Below the pieces are notes generated by a model that was given only the letters and a program-made list of their open reading frames with translations, was not told where the DNA came from and ran no database searches. A DNA stretch of 37,827 nucleotides from Blastococcus sp. KM273128 (GTDB taxonomy: Bacteria; Actinomycetota; Actinomycetes; Mycobacteriales; Geodermatophilaceae), in NCBI RefSeq assembly GCF_021698975.1, contig NZ_SSXA01000034.1, forward strand, positions 1 to 37,827, read 5' to 3'. The position numbers and the translations under genes were made by a program. Positions 7,605-14,759 of the stretch are shown here, piece after piece. How positions within the stretch are numbered: the first letter of the stretch is position 1; each line of letters begins with the position of its first letter.

Positions 7605-7991
7605 GTGCTCGCCGCCGGCGGCCTGGCCCTGCTCGCCGCCGGAGGGCTCGCCGCCAGCGCGCCCGGTGGATCGGTAGCGCTACTCGCGCTGGCACTGGCG
7701 CTGCTGGGGCTGGGTTGGAACCTCGGCCTGCTCGGCGGTACCACGCTGGTCACCGCCGCCGTCCCGCTGGCCGTCCGCGCCCGCACCCAGGGGCGGGTCG
7801 ACCTCGCCGTCGCCCTCGCCGGCGCCACCGGCGGCATGGCCAGCGGCATGGTCACCGCCGCTAGCAGCTACGCCACCCTGAGCCTCGGCGGGGCCGCGCT
7901 GGCCCTCGTCGTGGTCCTGGTCGCGCTCCGCCCGGTACGGCCAACGGGCTGGTCGGCCGCCACGGCCTCTGCCGGGACGCGCAGGAACTGA
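7605..7991 (+). pseudogene. C-terminal remnant of an MFS transporter
   Basis: About 128 residues remain, with roughly four hydrophobic helices. A stretch L-G-L-G-W-N-L-G-L-L-G-G-T-T-L-V-T and the R-A-R-T-Q-G motif are typical of the second half of major facilitator transporters. Full-length relatives have about 400 residues, so the N-terminal two thirds is missing. The fragment starts almost immediately (25 bases) after the ArsR stop, with a GTG but no clear ribosome site. I infer that a transporter once co-transcribed with the regulator was lost by deletion. It is unlikely to make a functional protein. Confidence 0.7.
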
Positions 7992-8124
7992 CCGCTGCGC
8001 ACGGGCGCTGATCCGGACGGTCACTCGACCACGGGCCGCGGCCATCGTGGGCTCCACGGCGGCGGCCACGCCTGGCTGCGCCACCTGGCGCGGCCGATCG
8101 CCCCCTGGTCGGGTCGACCACGTT

Positions 8125-8159
8125 CAGCAGGGGCCCACCGGTTCGGTGGGCCCCTGCTG
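8125..8159. terminator. Perfect 16-bp stem hairpin between converging gene blocks
   Basis: CAGCAGGGGCCCACCG (8125-8140) pairs with every base of 8144-8159 over a three-base loop. It lies about 27 bases beyond the stop of the minus-strand nuclease gene and after the copper block on the plus strand. It is probably a bidirectional terminator. I see no gene in 7992-8186. Confidence 0.7.
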
Positions 8160-8186
8160 CCGTTCATGCTTCGCAGCGTCGACGTA

Positions 8187-9500
8187 CTAGCCGGCGTGCG
8201 ATCCGGGTCGGAGCGCGCGTGCTGCCTCCTGCAGGTGTCCGGTCAGGACCCGGCGCAGGGTCTCCGCTGACGTGCGAATGCTCGCCAGCGACTTCTCCCC
8301 GCTGGAGATGTGACGAGTCAGTTCGTCCCAGCGGGGGAGGAGTTCCAGGGCGTGACCCACTGCAGTCTGCGCCTGACCGACGTCGACGGACGCGCCTGGC
8401 TGCTGCCCGGCCGCGATGACCAGACTCAGCTCCCTGAGCACCGACAGCACGAGGGTGAACGCAGTCGGATCATCCGCCGCGACGACGAAGTCGACAGCGC
8501 CGACCCGGCAGAACCGGCTCGGGCCCGGGACGTGGGTCTCGTCCGGAACCACGAGCAGGCCGACCGTGGCCCGACGAACACGCCGGGCATCCGAAAGCGC
8601 CTGCTGTGCTTCGCGGACGCTGAGCGGGCGGGTGCGGTTCTTGCACTCCACCGCGATGGTGGGCTGCGCCCCGCTCCCGAGCACCGACAGGACGAGGTCG
8701 CCGGCTTTGCGGCTGCTGCTGCCCGGCGCTGGAGTCGAGCCCACGTGTGAGACCACATCGCCGGTCGCCGCCGCGAAGGACGCTAGGTGGTCGGCGATCA
8801 CGGTCTCCCAGGCGGCGCCGGCCGCGTTCGGGTTGCGCCGGCTGGCTGCCTGCCCGGCCTGCTGGGCCTGGATCATGCCGCGCAAGGCGGCGATCCCTTC
8901 CGCCAGTTCCCGGCGCGCGCCGTCGACGCTGGCGTTGATCTCTCTCTTGGCGGCCGACAGCGGTGACAGCGGATTGTCCGTCGACAGGGTGCTCCGTACC
9001 TGTTCCGTGTGCGACGACACGATCCTGGCGAGCTGGCTCAGGGCCTCCGTCTGAACGACGCCTGCTGCTTGCCGGACCGCCTCCTGGACGTTCCCGGCTT
9101 CGCCGCCGAGCGCGGCTGAGAGCCGTGCCGGCAGATCGGCCAGCGCGGCGGCGGCGGCCTGGCGAGTGGCCTGCTCGGTGTCGGCGAGACGGGCGGTGAG
9201 CTCGTCCAGTTGCGCGACGGTGGCCGTCGCGCGGGTCGCGAGGGCATCCTCGAAGCCACTCAGGGCTCGCTGGATGACCGCGTCGACCTCGGCGCCACGC
9301 TGCAGCTCGCCGGCCATCAGGCCGACGGCGACGGCACGAGTGACGGTTTCCTCGAGGGAGGCCGGGCCGTGCGTCGCGAGTTCCCGCTGGGCGATCGCGA
9401 CCACCTCACGGTGCGTCACCCGCAGGTGGCGGATCTCCAGAGCGTCACCGGTGACGGTGACGTTCCGACTGCGGCCCCGCTGGGCCGGGACGGCGGTCAT
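8187..9500 (-). CDS. Coiled-coil protein with C-terminal PD-(D/E)XK nuclease domain
   Basis: The product has 437 residues. Residues about 60-210 are Ala/Leu/Glu/Arg-rich and helical, consistent with a long coiled coil. The C-terminal part (about 225-350) contains G-D268-L-V-L-S-V-L, then I-A-V-E285-C-K287-N-R. This is the D, then E-x-K pattern of PD-(D/E)XK nucleases, followed by a helix with Q-x-x-x-A typical of restriction-endonuclease-like folds. The overall plan recalls RmuC, but there is no N-terminal membrane anchor and I cannot assign a family. Its ATG overlaps the stop of the upstream gene (ATGA), so the two are translationally coupled. A role in cutting invading DNA is plausible inference. 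Confidence 0.82.
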   Translation of the reverse strand: MTAVPAQRGRSRNVTVTGDALEIRHLRVTHREVVAIAQRELATHGPASLEETVTRAVAVGLMAGELQRGAEVDAVIQRALSGFEDALATRATATVAQLDELTARLADTEQATRQAAAAALADLPARLSAALGGEAGNVQEAVRQAAGVVQTEALSQLARIVSSHTEQVRSTLSTDNPLSPLSAAKREINASVDGARRELAEGIAALRGMIQAQQAGQAASRRNPNAAGAAWETVIADHLASFAAATGDVVSHVGSTPAPGSSSRKAGDLVLSVLGSGAQPTIAVECKNRTRPLSVREAQQALSDARRVRRATVGLLVVPDETHVPGPSRFCRVGAVDFVVAADDPTAFTLVLSVLRELSLVIAAGQQPGASVDVGQAQTAVGHALELLPRWDELTRHISSGEKSLASIRTSAETLRRVLTGHLQEAARALRPGSHAG

Positions 9501-9874
9501 CGCGGCAGCTCCGCCTGGAGCAGCTGCGCGACCGTGACCGGTGGCCCGTCGCCGAGCCGGCGGCAGGTCAGGCAGTCCGCGGCTCGGGTCAGCGAGTCGC
9601 CGGTGTGCTCGGCTTGCAGCAGGAGGAGGTGCAGGCCGGTCTCGATCACCCGGAAGTCGTCCGGGTGCCGCGTGCGCAGTGCCTCCTCGATCGCCACGAC
9701 GGTGTCGAGCAGTTCCTGCTCGTCGTCGCCGCCGTGGGCCTGGGCCGAGATCAGCCGAGCCGAGGCGGCCAGCCAGCTCGACATCAGCCGGCGGAGATCC
9801 CGGTCGCGGTGCGCGGCCTCGGCCGCGGGGGACACCGGTCCTGAGACCGGGAGGGGACGGATGGATTGGGACAT
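9497..9874 (-). CDS. Small hypothetical protein coupled to the nuclease gene
   Basis: This 125-residue protein matches no family I recognise. It is mostly helical by composition (R-D-L-R-R-L-M-S-S-W-L-A-A-S-A-R-L-I) and has a C-x-x-C (C-L-T-C) near residue 103. The ATG at 9874 gives M-S-Q-S-I-R; the frame stays open further upstream without a convincing start. Its TGA overlaps the ATG of the nuclease gene by four bases, so the two proteins are probably made in fixed ratio and may act together. The function is unknown. Confidence 0.7.
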   Translation of the reverse strand: MSQSIRPLPVSGPVSPAAEAAHRDRDLRRLMSSWLAASARLISAQAHGGDDEQELLDTVVAIEEALRTRHPDDFRVIETGLHLLLLQAEHTGDSLTRAADCLTCRRLGDGPPVTVAQLLQAELPR

Positions 9875-9905
9875 GGCGGGCCCTTCGGGTTGCTGGGCGC
9901 CGTGG

Positions 9906-9929
9906 TGCGGGGGACGGACGTCCCCCGCA
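9906..9929. terminator. Hairpin between the cysteine-rich gene and the small nuclease partner
   Basis: TGCGGGGGAC (9906-9915) pairs perfectly with GTCCCCCGCA (9920-9929) over a four-base loop. On the minus strand it falls after the cysteine-rich protein gene and 32 bases before the next start. It could terminate or attenuate between the two. Confidence 0.45.
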
Positions 9930-9996
9930 GCACGGGGGTGGCGTTCGTCCACCGCCGGACACGGTCGGAGCGGCGCGGCCGAGGACAAGCTGCGGA

Positions 9997-10386
9997 TCAC
10001 CGCCGCTCGTTCCGGTAGCGCTCCCGGGTCCACAGCAGGCCGACCAGGCCGCCGATGTGGACCGTCTCGCCCTGCCCCTGGAGGTAGTCCCAGTCGCTGT
10101 CGCTGAGCAGCGTCGGCCCGCACACCTGGACGATGACCTCAACCGCAGCCGGTGCTTCCCCGCTGAGCAGCCAGCTCAGGCGGCTGCAGCTGAGGTCATG
10201 CTCCTGGCACCAGCATCGGTGCCCGGGCTGGGTCACCTCACAGGTGAAGCATGTCGCGCAGGTCTCGCTGGCGTCGTACTCGACCGGCTCGACGGCGGGG
10301 AGCCGGCCGGTGACGGTGGCCGCCGCGAGGCACACCTCGTTGCACAGCATGACGCTGGCGCCGCGGTCGATGGGCAAGAACAGCAT
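9997..10386 (-). CDS. Cysteine-rich hypothetical protein
   Basis: The 129-residue product has a cluster C-A-T-C-F-T-C-E-V-T-Q-P-G-H-R-C-W-C-Q-E-H-D-L-S-C (about residues 43-67). The cluster offers six Cys and two His, enough for one or two zinc sites. Two more Cys lie earlier in the chain (L-C-N-E-V-C) and one later. No family is recognised. The ATG at 10386 has a GGGAG-type ribosome site. It is the first gene of a minus-strand group that leads to the coiled-coil nuclease, and is divergent from the recombinase-like operon. A DNA- or protein-binding zinc module is a reasonable guess only. Confidence 0.65.
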   Translation of the reverse strand: MLFLPIDRGASVMLCNEVCLAAATVTGRLPAVEPVEYDASETCATCFTCEVTQPGHRCWCQEHDLSCSRLSWLLSGEAPAAVEVIVQVCGPTLLSDSDWDYLQGQGETVHIGGLVGLLWTRERYRNERR

Positions 10387-10538
10387 GAGGAGCTCCCGGA
10401 GGGCTCGGCCGGCGCCCCGCCGGCGGGGACGGCGCCGGAGGGCGACCGTGGCCGGACCGTGCTGCGAGACCGCGCCGCGGCATTCGCCTCGGCCGGGCTC
10501 ATTGCGCCGAGGGGCACTCGCGCCGACAGGTCACCGGC

Positions 10539-10739
10539 ATGGACACCGACCTGCCCGCCCACGCCGACCACGAGCCCGCCGCGCTGCGCCGCTACCGCGA
10601 GCTGGTCGCTCGCCTCAGCGACCCGTCTGCCCTGACCGACGAGGCGTTCGACCTGCTCGCGCCCGGCGGTGACACCGCAGGTGAGGAGGACATCTGGGTG
10701 CCCCTCGTCGTCACCAGCAGGGTTGTTCCCGAGGTGTAG
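10539..10739 (+). CDS. Short hypothetical ORF upstream of the recombinase-like gene
   Basis: The ORF has 66 codons and is acidic: M-D-T-D-L-P-A-H-A-D-H-E-P-A-A-L-R-R-Y-R-E-L-V-A-R-L. Codon usage is GC-biased at third positions, as in real genes here, but the ribosome site (ACAGG) is weak and no family is recognised. It ends 110 bases before the long recombinase-like gene. It could be a small regulatory protein or a chance ORF. Confidence 0.4.
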   Translation: MDTDLPAHADHEPAALRRYRELVARLSDPSALTDEAFDLLAPGGDTAGEEDIWVPLVVTSRVVPEV

Positions 10740-10813
10740 AACCCCAGGTCCATTTCGCTGGCCTCGGAGCCTTGTATCGCTGCGATTGCCGCCGACGGTG
10801 CCCCCGGCACGGT

Positions 10814-10826
10814 GCGAACCGTTCGC
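10814..10826 (+). promoter_or_regulatory. Palindrome before the recombinase-like gene
   Basis: GCGAAC (10814-10819), one base, GTTCGC (10821-10826) form a perfect inverted repeat 24 bases upstream of the ATG. It could be an operator, for example for the XRE-type protein encoded downstream. Its arms resemble a LexA/SOS box, but the one-base spacing does not fit that motif. Confidence 0.35.
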
Positions 10827-10849
10827 GCCCCGCCGAGAGGACCACCCCG

Positions 10850-13800
10850 ATGTCGATGTACACGCCGCAGAAGGTCTACCGCCTGCTGGCTCCGCTGCTG
10901 CCCCCTGGGGCCCCGACGTGCGTGAACCTGCCGCGCTTCTCCGAGGAGAAGCACTGGCCGGGACTGGCAGCACAGATCGCCGCGCTGTTCGAGGCCTACG
11001 CGCCGGGCAGCCCCGCGCTGCAGACCATGCAGAGCTGGCCGGAGGAGGTGTGGAACCCCGAACACGCGGCGCTGGGTGCGCAGTACGGCGTCCGGTGGCT
11101 GCGGCTGGCGGATCTGCACCATCTCGCCGAGGGGGAGGACTCGCTCATCTGCGTCGTTCTCGTCGGCGACCAGCTCCTGGTCGGCGCCACGCTGTCCACG
11201 ACGAAGCGGCACATCGCCCGTGAGGACGGCGAGGACGAGAACGCGTACCTGGTCCTGCTCATGGCGCTGATGAACCACTACCGCTCCCTGCGGGCGCTGC
11301 GGTGGGTCGAGGACGTCACCCGGGCCGCGCGGGACGACTTCGGCTGGTCTTCCACCAAGCGCAAGTGCAAGGACCGCGGAATCCGCATCGTGCTCGCGGG
11401 CCGCTCCTACGACCTGCACGACCAGGGGGACGAGCTCGCGCTGAAGGCGCTGGGCATCCCGGCCACCCAGGACGACGACAAGCGCCGCAAGGCCCTGACC
11501 GGCAAGCGCCTGCTCAAGTACATGTCCGGGGGCGCCGCCATCGCTGAGGACCAGATGCCCCACGGCTGGCGATTCGCCCGCGACGAGCACGGCCGGCCGC
11601 GGTGGGAGGGCATGCGCGGCTACATCCCGGAGGGCGAGCTCGAGATCGTGCCCGCCCTTCAGGACCTGTACCGACGCGTCGCCGCCGGCGAGACGTGGAC
11701 GCGCATTGCCGACCAGCTGATCGACTGGGAGGCGAAGGGCAACATCACGCGCCGGGCGCACGCCAGCATCGGCAGGACCTACGCGGACGTCGACGGGGAC
11801 GCGATGGCACGGTACGGCGCGGCGAAGGGCGTCTTCGTGCGGGGCAACGGCCGCCCGAAGGTCGCCCCGACCGAGGCAGCGATCGCCGACTACGAGGGCG
11901 GCGGCGACCCCGCCGTGCTGTTCAGCCCTGAGATCCGGCTGTTCCTCGGCAAGGTCGAGCTGGTGCGCACCGGCCGGTACTTCCGCCGGCTCACCAACGA
12001 CATCCGCGGCCGCAACGTCGTCCTCAACGGCGTGGCGGCCGCCTACCGCGACGAGGACGACGAGTTCGGCTGGTTCGACGTGCTCAGCGAGCCCTGGGCG
12101 TGGCCGGTCGACCCGGTCAGCGGGGAGCAGTTGGTCCGGTTCGGGATCCCCGACGAGACATGCCGCAAGGTCGGCGCCCGCCTGCTGCGGGAGCTGCGGC
12201 AGCCGCCGGCGGAGTCCGGCGGCCGGGTCCACCACTCACGGGTGGTGCGCCGAGTGCTGCAGAACTTCAACCTGTGGATCGTGAAGCCGGGGAAGCCCGG
12301 CGCCCAGTACGACGACGAGCCCACCGAGTACGGCATCGAGGCGCGCCAGAACAACAGCGGCAAGGACAACTTCGTCGTTCTGTTCCGCCGGCACAGCGTC
12401 GGGGGCAAGCCCAACGGCGACCGTCGCGGCCTGTCGTGGCTCGGCCCGAAGGAGAAGAAGCCGGAGCACATCGCCGCCACCGGCAGCCTCGACGACCTCA
12501 CCGGCTCGGTCGCCGCGGCGCTCGACGACGCCCTGGCCAGGATCGCGGGCACCACCGAGCTGGCCACGTTCGACGGGACCGCGCCGGCCGGCGAGGACCT
12601 GCACCGCCGCCGCGTCTCCCTCGAAGCGCAGCTCAGCCGCCTGGCCGAGGAGGCCGCGGCGCTGCGCCGTGAGGCCGACAACCAGCAGCTGATGGCGGGG
12701 CGCAAGGCGAACGCGGGTGACCTCGAGGGTGCGGACCGCTACGACCAGCTCGCCACACGGATGACCGCCGAGGCGGGGGCGAAGGACCAGGACTGCGAGC
12801 GCATGCGGCAGGAGCTCGCGGCGGTCGGAGATGCGCTGAGGACGGCCACCCGCCGCCGCGAGGCCGAGGTCGACCTCTCCGTCGGCGCCTGGCTGGTCGC
12901 AGGTCTGCGTCGTGGCGTCTACAGCGGCGGCCGCGGCTCGGCGGTGCTCGGCAAGCTCGCCGACGGGACGTTCAAGAACTGGACCTTCCGGGCCGACGAC
13001 GAGGACCTGCACTGGGAATGCGTCGCGGAGCTGCCCCTCCGCGACGGCGGCAAGCTGCGCCTGCCGTTGGCCGGCTGCATCCGCAACGTCCGGACCCGGC
13101 CCGGCAAGGGCCTCGCCTCGGCCGACGTCGTCGCCCGCTATGTCCTCGACGAGGGCCGCGACATCAAGGAAGTGGCCACCATCCTCGCTGCCACTCGCCG
13201 GACCCTCATCGTCAAGATCCTCATGCCCTGGCTGGTCGCCAACGAGGTGAAGGCCCGCGGCGCCAAGAGCTCCCTGCTCGACCACCCGCTCCCCGCGGTG
13301 CGGCGGATCGTGTACGCGGCGGTCACCGGCACGGACAACGGCGTCGCCGCTCGCTGGCCGGAGGCCGTCTCGAACCTCGTCGTCTCGACCTACACCGACC
13401 CCGACTTGCCGTGGGGGGACGCCGCCGTCCCCGACGACGTCCGGCCGGTCATGCGGCTGGTGGCCACCCTGGATCAGCCGGGTACGCGCGAGCACGGCCT
13501 GCTGGTCTCCGAGGCGTCGCTGCTGCTCGGCGTTTCCGAGGAGGAGGTGCGCAGCTGGGTCGTCCCGGTGCCCCCGTCGTCCGGCGGGTTCAAGCGCCCG
13601 CGGTACCTGCAGTACGTCCCGGGCAGCAACAAGCAGCGGATCGAGCTGATCCCGTGTCCGCACGGGCGGTGCCGGGGCCGCGCCAGCCACGTGGTGATGC
13701 TCGCGGAGGTCGCGCGCAGCGGGTTCGGCGTGCTGTGCCCGACCTGCCGCCGCGCCCCCCGGAAGGACTACATGTGGAAGTGGATCGCGTTCCCGCCCGC

Positions 13801-13912
13801 GTACCTCGGCCACTGGAGCCGCACCGAGAAGGTCGGCTTCCGCCAGGCGCCCGTCACCGTCGCGGTGCCCGCGCCGGTGCCGTACGCCATCGAGCCGGCC
13901 GGAGCCGCCTGA
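10850..13912 (+). CDS. Large serine-recombinase-like protein with C-terminal zinc ribbon
   Basis: The product has 1020 residues. Residues about 150-330 resemble the later part of a serine-recombinase catalytic domain and the recombinase domain. They include R-W-V-E-D-V-T-R, G-I-R-I-V-L-A-G-R-S-Y-D-L (from 177), and M-P-H-G-W-R-F followed by I-P-E-G-E-L with a helical I-A-D-Q-L segment. A coiled coil (about 584-675) follows, as in large serine recombinases. A four-cysteine ribbon sits near the end: C936-x4-C941-x21-C963-x2-C966. I cannot find the usual N-terminal Y-x-R-x-S motif with the nucleophilic serine, so it may have lost strand-exchange activity. The start at 10850 has GAGAGG at nine bases; a longer frame from 10772 has no such support. 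It heads the defence-like operon. Confidence 0.72.
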   Translation: MSMYTPQKVYRLLAPLLPPGAPTCVNLPRFSEEKHWPGLAAQIAALFEAYAPGSPALQTMQSWPEEVWNPEHAALGAQYGVRWLRLADLHHLAEGEDSLICVVLVGDQLLVGATLSTTKRHIAREDGEDENAYLVLLMALMNHYRSLRALRWVEDVTRAARDDFGWSSTKRKCKDRGIRIVLAGRSYDLHDQGDELALKALGIPATQDDDKRRKALTGKRLLKYMSGGAAIAEDQMPHGWRFARDEHGRPRWEGMRGYIPEGELEIVPALQDLYRRVAAGETWTRIADQLIDWEAKGNITRRAHASIGRTYADVDGDAMARYGAAKGVFVRGNGRPKVAPTEAAIADYEGGGDPAVLFSPEIRLFLGKVELVRTGRYFRRLTNDIRGRNVVLNGVAAAYRDEDDEFGWFDVLSEPWAWPVDPVSGEQLVRFGIPDETCRKVGARLLRELRQPPAESGGRVHHSRVVRRVLQNFNLWIVKPGKPGAQYDDEPTEYGIEARQNNSGKDNFVVLFRRHSVGGKPNGDRRGLSWLGPKEKKPEHIAATGSLDDLTGSVAAALDDALARIAGTTELATFDGTAPAGEDLHRRRVSLEAQLSRLAEEAAALRREADNQQLMAGRKANAGDLEGADRYDQLATRMTAEAGAKDQDCERMRQELAAVGDALRTATRRREAEVDLSVGAWLVAGLRRGVYSGGRGSAVLGKLADGTFKNWTFRADDEDLHWECVAELPLRDGGKLRLPLAGCIRNVRTRPGKGLASADVVARYVLDEGRDIKEVATILAATRRTLIVKILMPWLVANEVKARGAKSSLLDHPLPAVRRIVYAAVTGTDNGVAARWPEAVSNLVVSTYTDPDLPWGDAAVPDDVRPVMRLVATLDQPGTREHGLLVSEASLLLGVSEEEVRSWVVPVPPSSGGFKRPRYLQYVPGSNKQRIELIPCPHGRCRGRASHVVMLAEVARSGFGVLCPTCRRAPRKDYMWKWIAFPPAYLGHWSRTEKVGFRQAPVTVAVPAPVPYAIEPAGAA

Positions 13913-14028
13913 GACGCGCGGCCTCGGGGGGCCGCGGGCGACGACGGGACCAGACGCGCTGGCGACATGCGGACGACACCGCTCACATGGCGAGTGACAC
14001 GCCGTGGTTTCCACTTGAATCTCGCGCA

Positions 14029-14051
14029 TTGTCAGGAGGTTCTGCTACAAC
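14029..14051 (+). promoter_or_regulatory. Possible PafBC-type (RecA-NDp-like) promoter
   Basis: TTGTCAGGA (14029-14037), eight bases, then TACAAC (14046-14051) approaches the actinobacterial DNA-damage promoter TTGTCRGTG-N8-TAnnnT: seven of nine and two of three fixed bases match. An AGGAGG ribosome site (14034-14039) overlaps it, so the resemblance may be accidental. If real, transcription would start near the GTG at 14058 and give a leaderless message. Confidence 0.25.
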
Positions 14052-14759
14052 ATGTACGTGCTCGAGGACGCAGCGGCTGGAACGCTGCTTGCCGATGTGA
14101 TCGACGACTGGTCGGTGCCGGTGCTGACGCCGCTGACCGATCTGGCCGCCGAGGTGTGGCGCGTCAACCTGGACCGGCAGGAGCCAGGGCTCGGCGACGA
14201 CGCCCAGGTGCTGGGACTGCAGTCCAGCTTCAACGTGCGCAACCGCGCCGTCGCGCGGCTGCGCCACACTCCCGATGTCGCCGCTCGAATCGTGAACAAC
14301 ACCCTGCAGGTGAACCACCGCGGCCGGGTGCTGCACATCGGCAAGGCGCCTTCGGGCTCGGTCCGATGGGACGTCCACAGCATCGACTGGGAAGGCAGCG
14401 GCGTCCGCCTCGACGGTGCAGCCGCGAACAGCCTCGCCTACAGCCCCACTGAGGGCACTCTCTTCCCGGTCACCAACCCCGACCCTGCCGAGCTCAAGCA
14501 CCTGCACCTGACCTGGCAGGGGCTCCTGGACGGCAGCATTCGGGTCTGGGTGGGTTTCCCGCGCCTCGGGGACGCCCCCTGGTTCGCCGTCCGCCTGCTG
14601 CGTGACGCCGACCTCGGCCGCGGGCAGGGTCAGCCCGTCGGCGCCCTCGAGAGCACCGTGCCGGACTTCGAGACCCTGCAGACTCCCGAGCCGAGCGTGG
14701 CTCTGCGCCTCCGGCCCGCCGCCGGGAACGGTTCCGGCAGGGCCCCACGAAGCCCGTGA
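14052..14759 (+). CDS. Hypothetical protein preceding the ImmA/IrrE gene
   Basis: The 235-residue protein belongs to no family I can name. The middle looks beta-rich (L-Q-V-N-H-R-G-R-V-L-H-I-G-K, L-K-H-L-H-L-T-W-Q-G, R-V-W-V-G-F-P-R). The tail is Pro/Gly-rich and probably disordered. The ATG at 14052 follows AGGAGG (14034-14039) at a long 12-base spacing; GTG 14058 is an alternative. Its TGA overlaps the GTG start of the next gene, so it is translationally coupled to the XRE-ImmA/IrrE protein. It could be that protease's target or partner, as is known for other ImmA/IrrE pairs; this is inference. Confidence 0.75.
   Translation: MYVLEDAAAGTLLADVIDDWSVPVLTPLTDLAAEVWRVNLDRQEPGLGDDAQVLGLQSSFNVRNRAVARLRHTPDVAARIVNNTLQVNHRGRVLHIGKAPSGSVRWDVHSIDWEGSGVRLDGAAANSLAYSPTEGTLFPVTNPDPAELKHLHLTWQGLLDGSIRVWVGFPRLGDAPWFAVRLLRDADLGRGQGQPVGALESTVPDFETLQTPEPSVALRLRPAAGNGSGRAPRSP

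Noticed and set aside
10811..10829. A LexA/SOS box before the recombinase-like gene (GAAC and GTTC arms).
   Set aside because: The arms are separated by one base, while the actinobacterial LexA box needs four. It was kept only as an unassigned palindrome.
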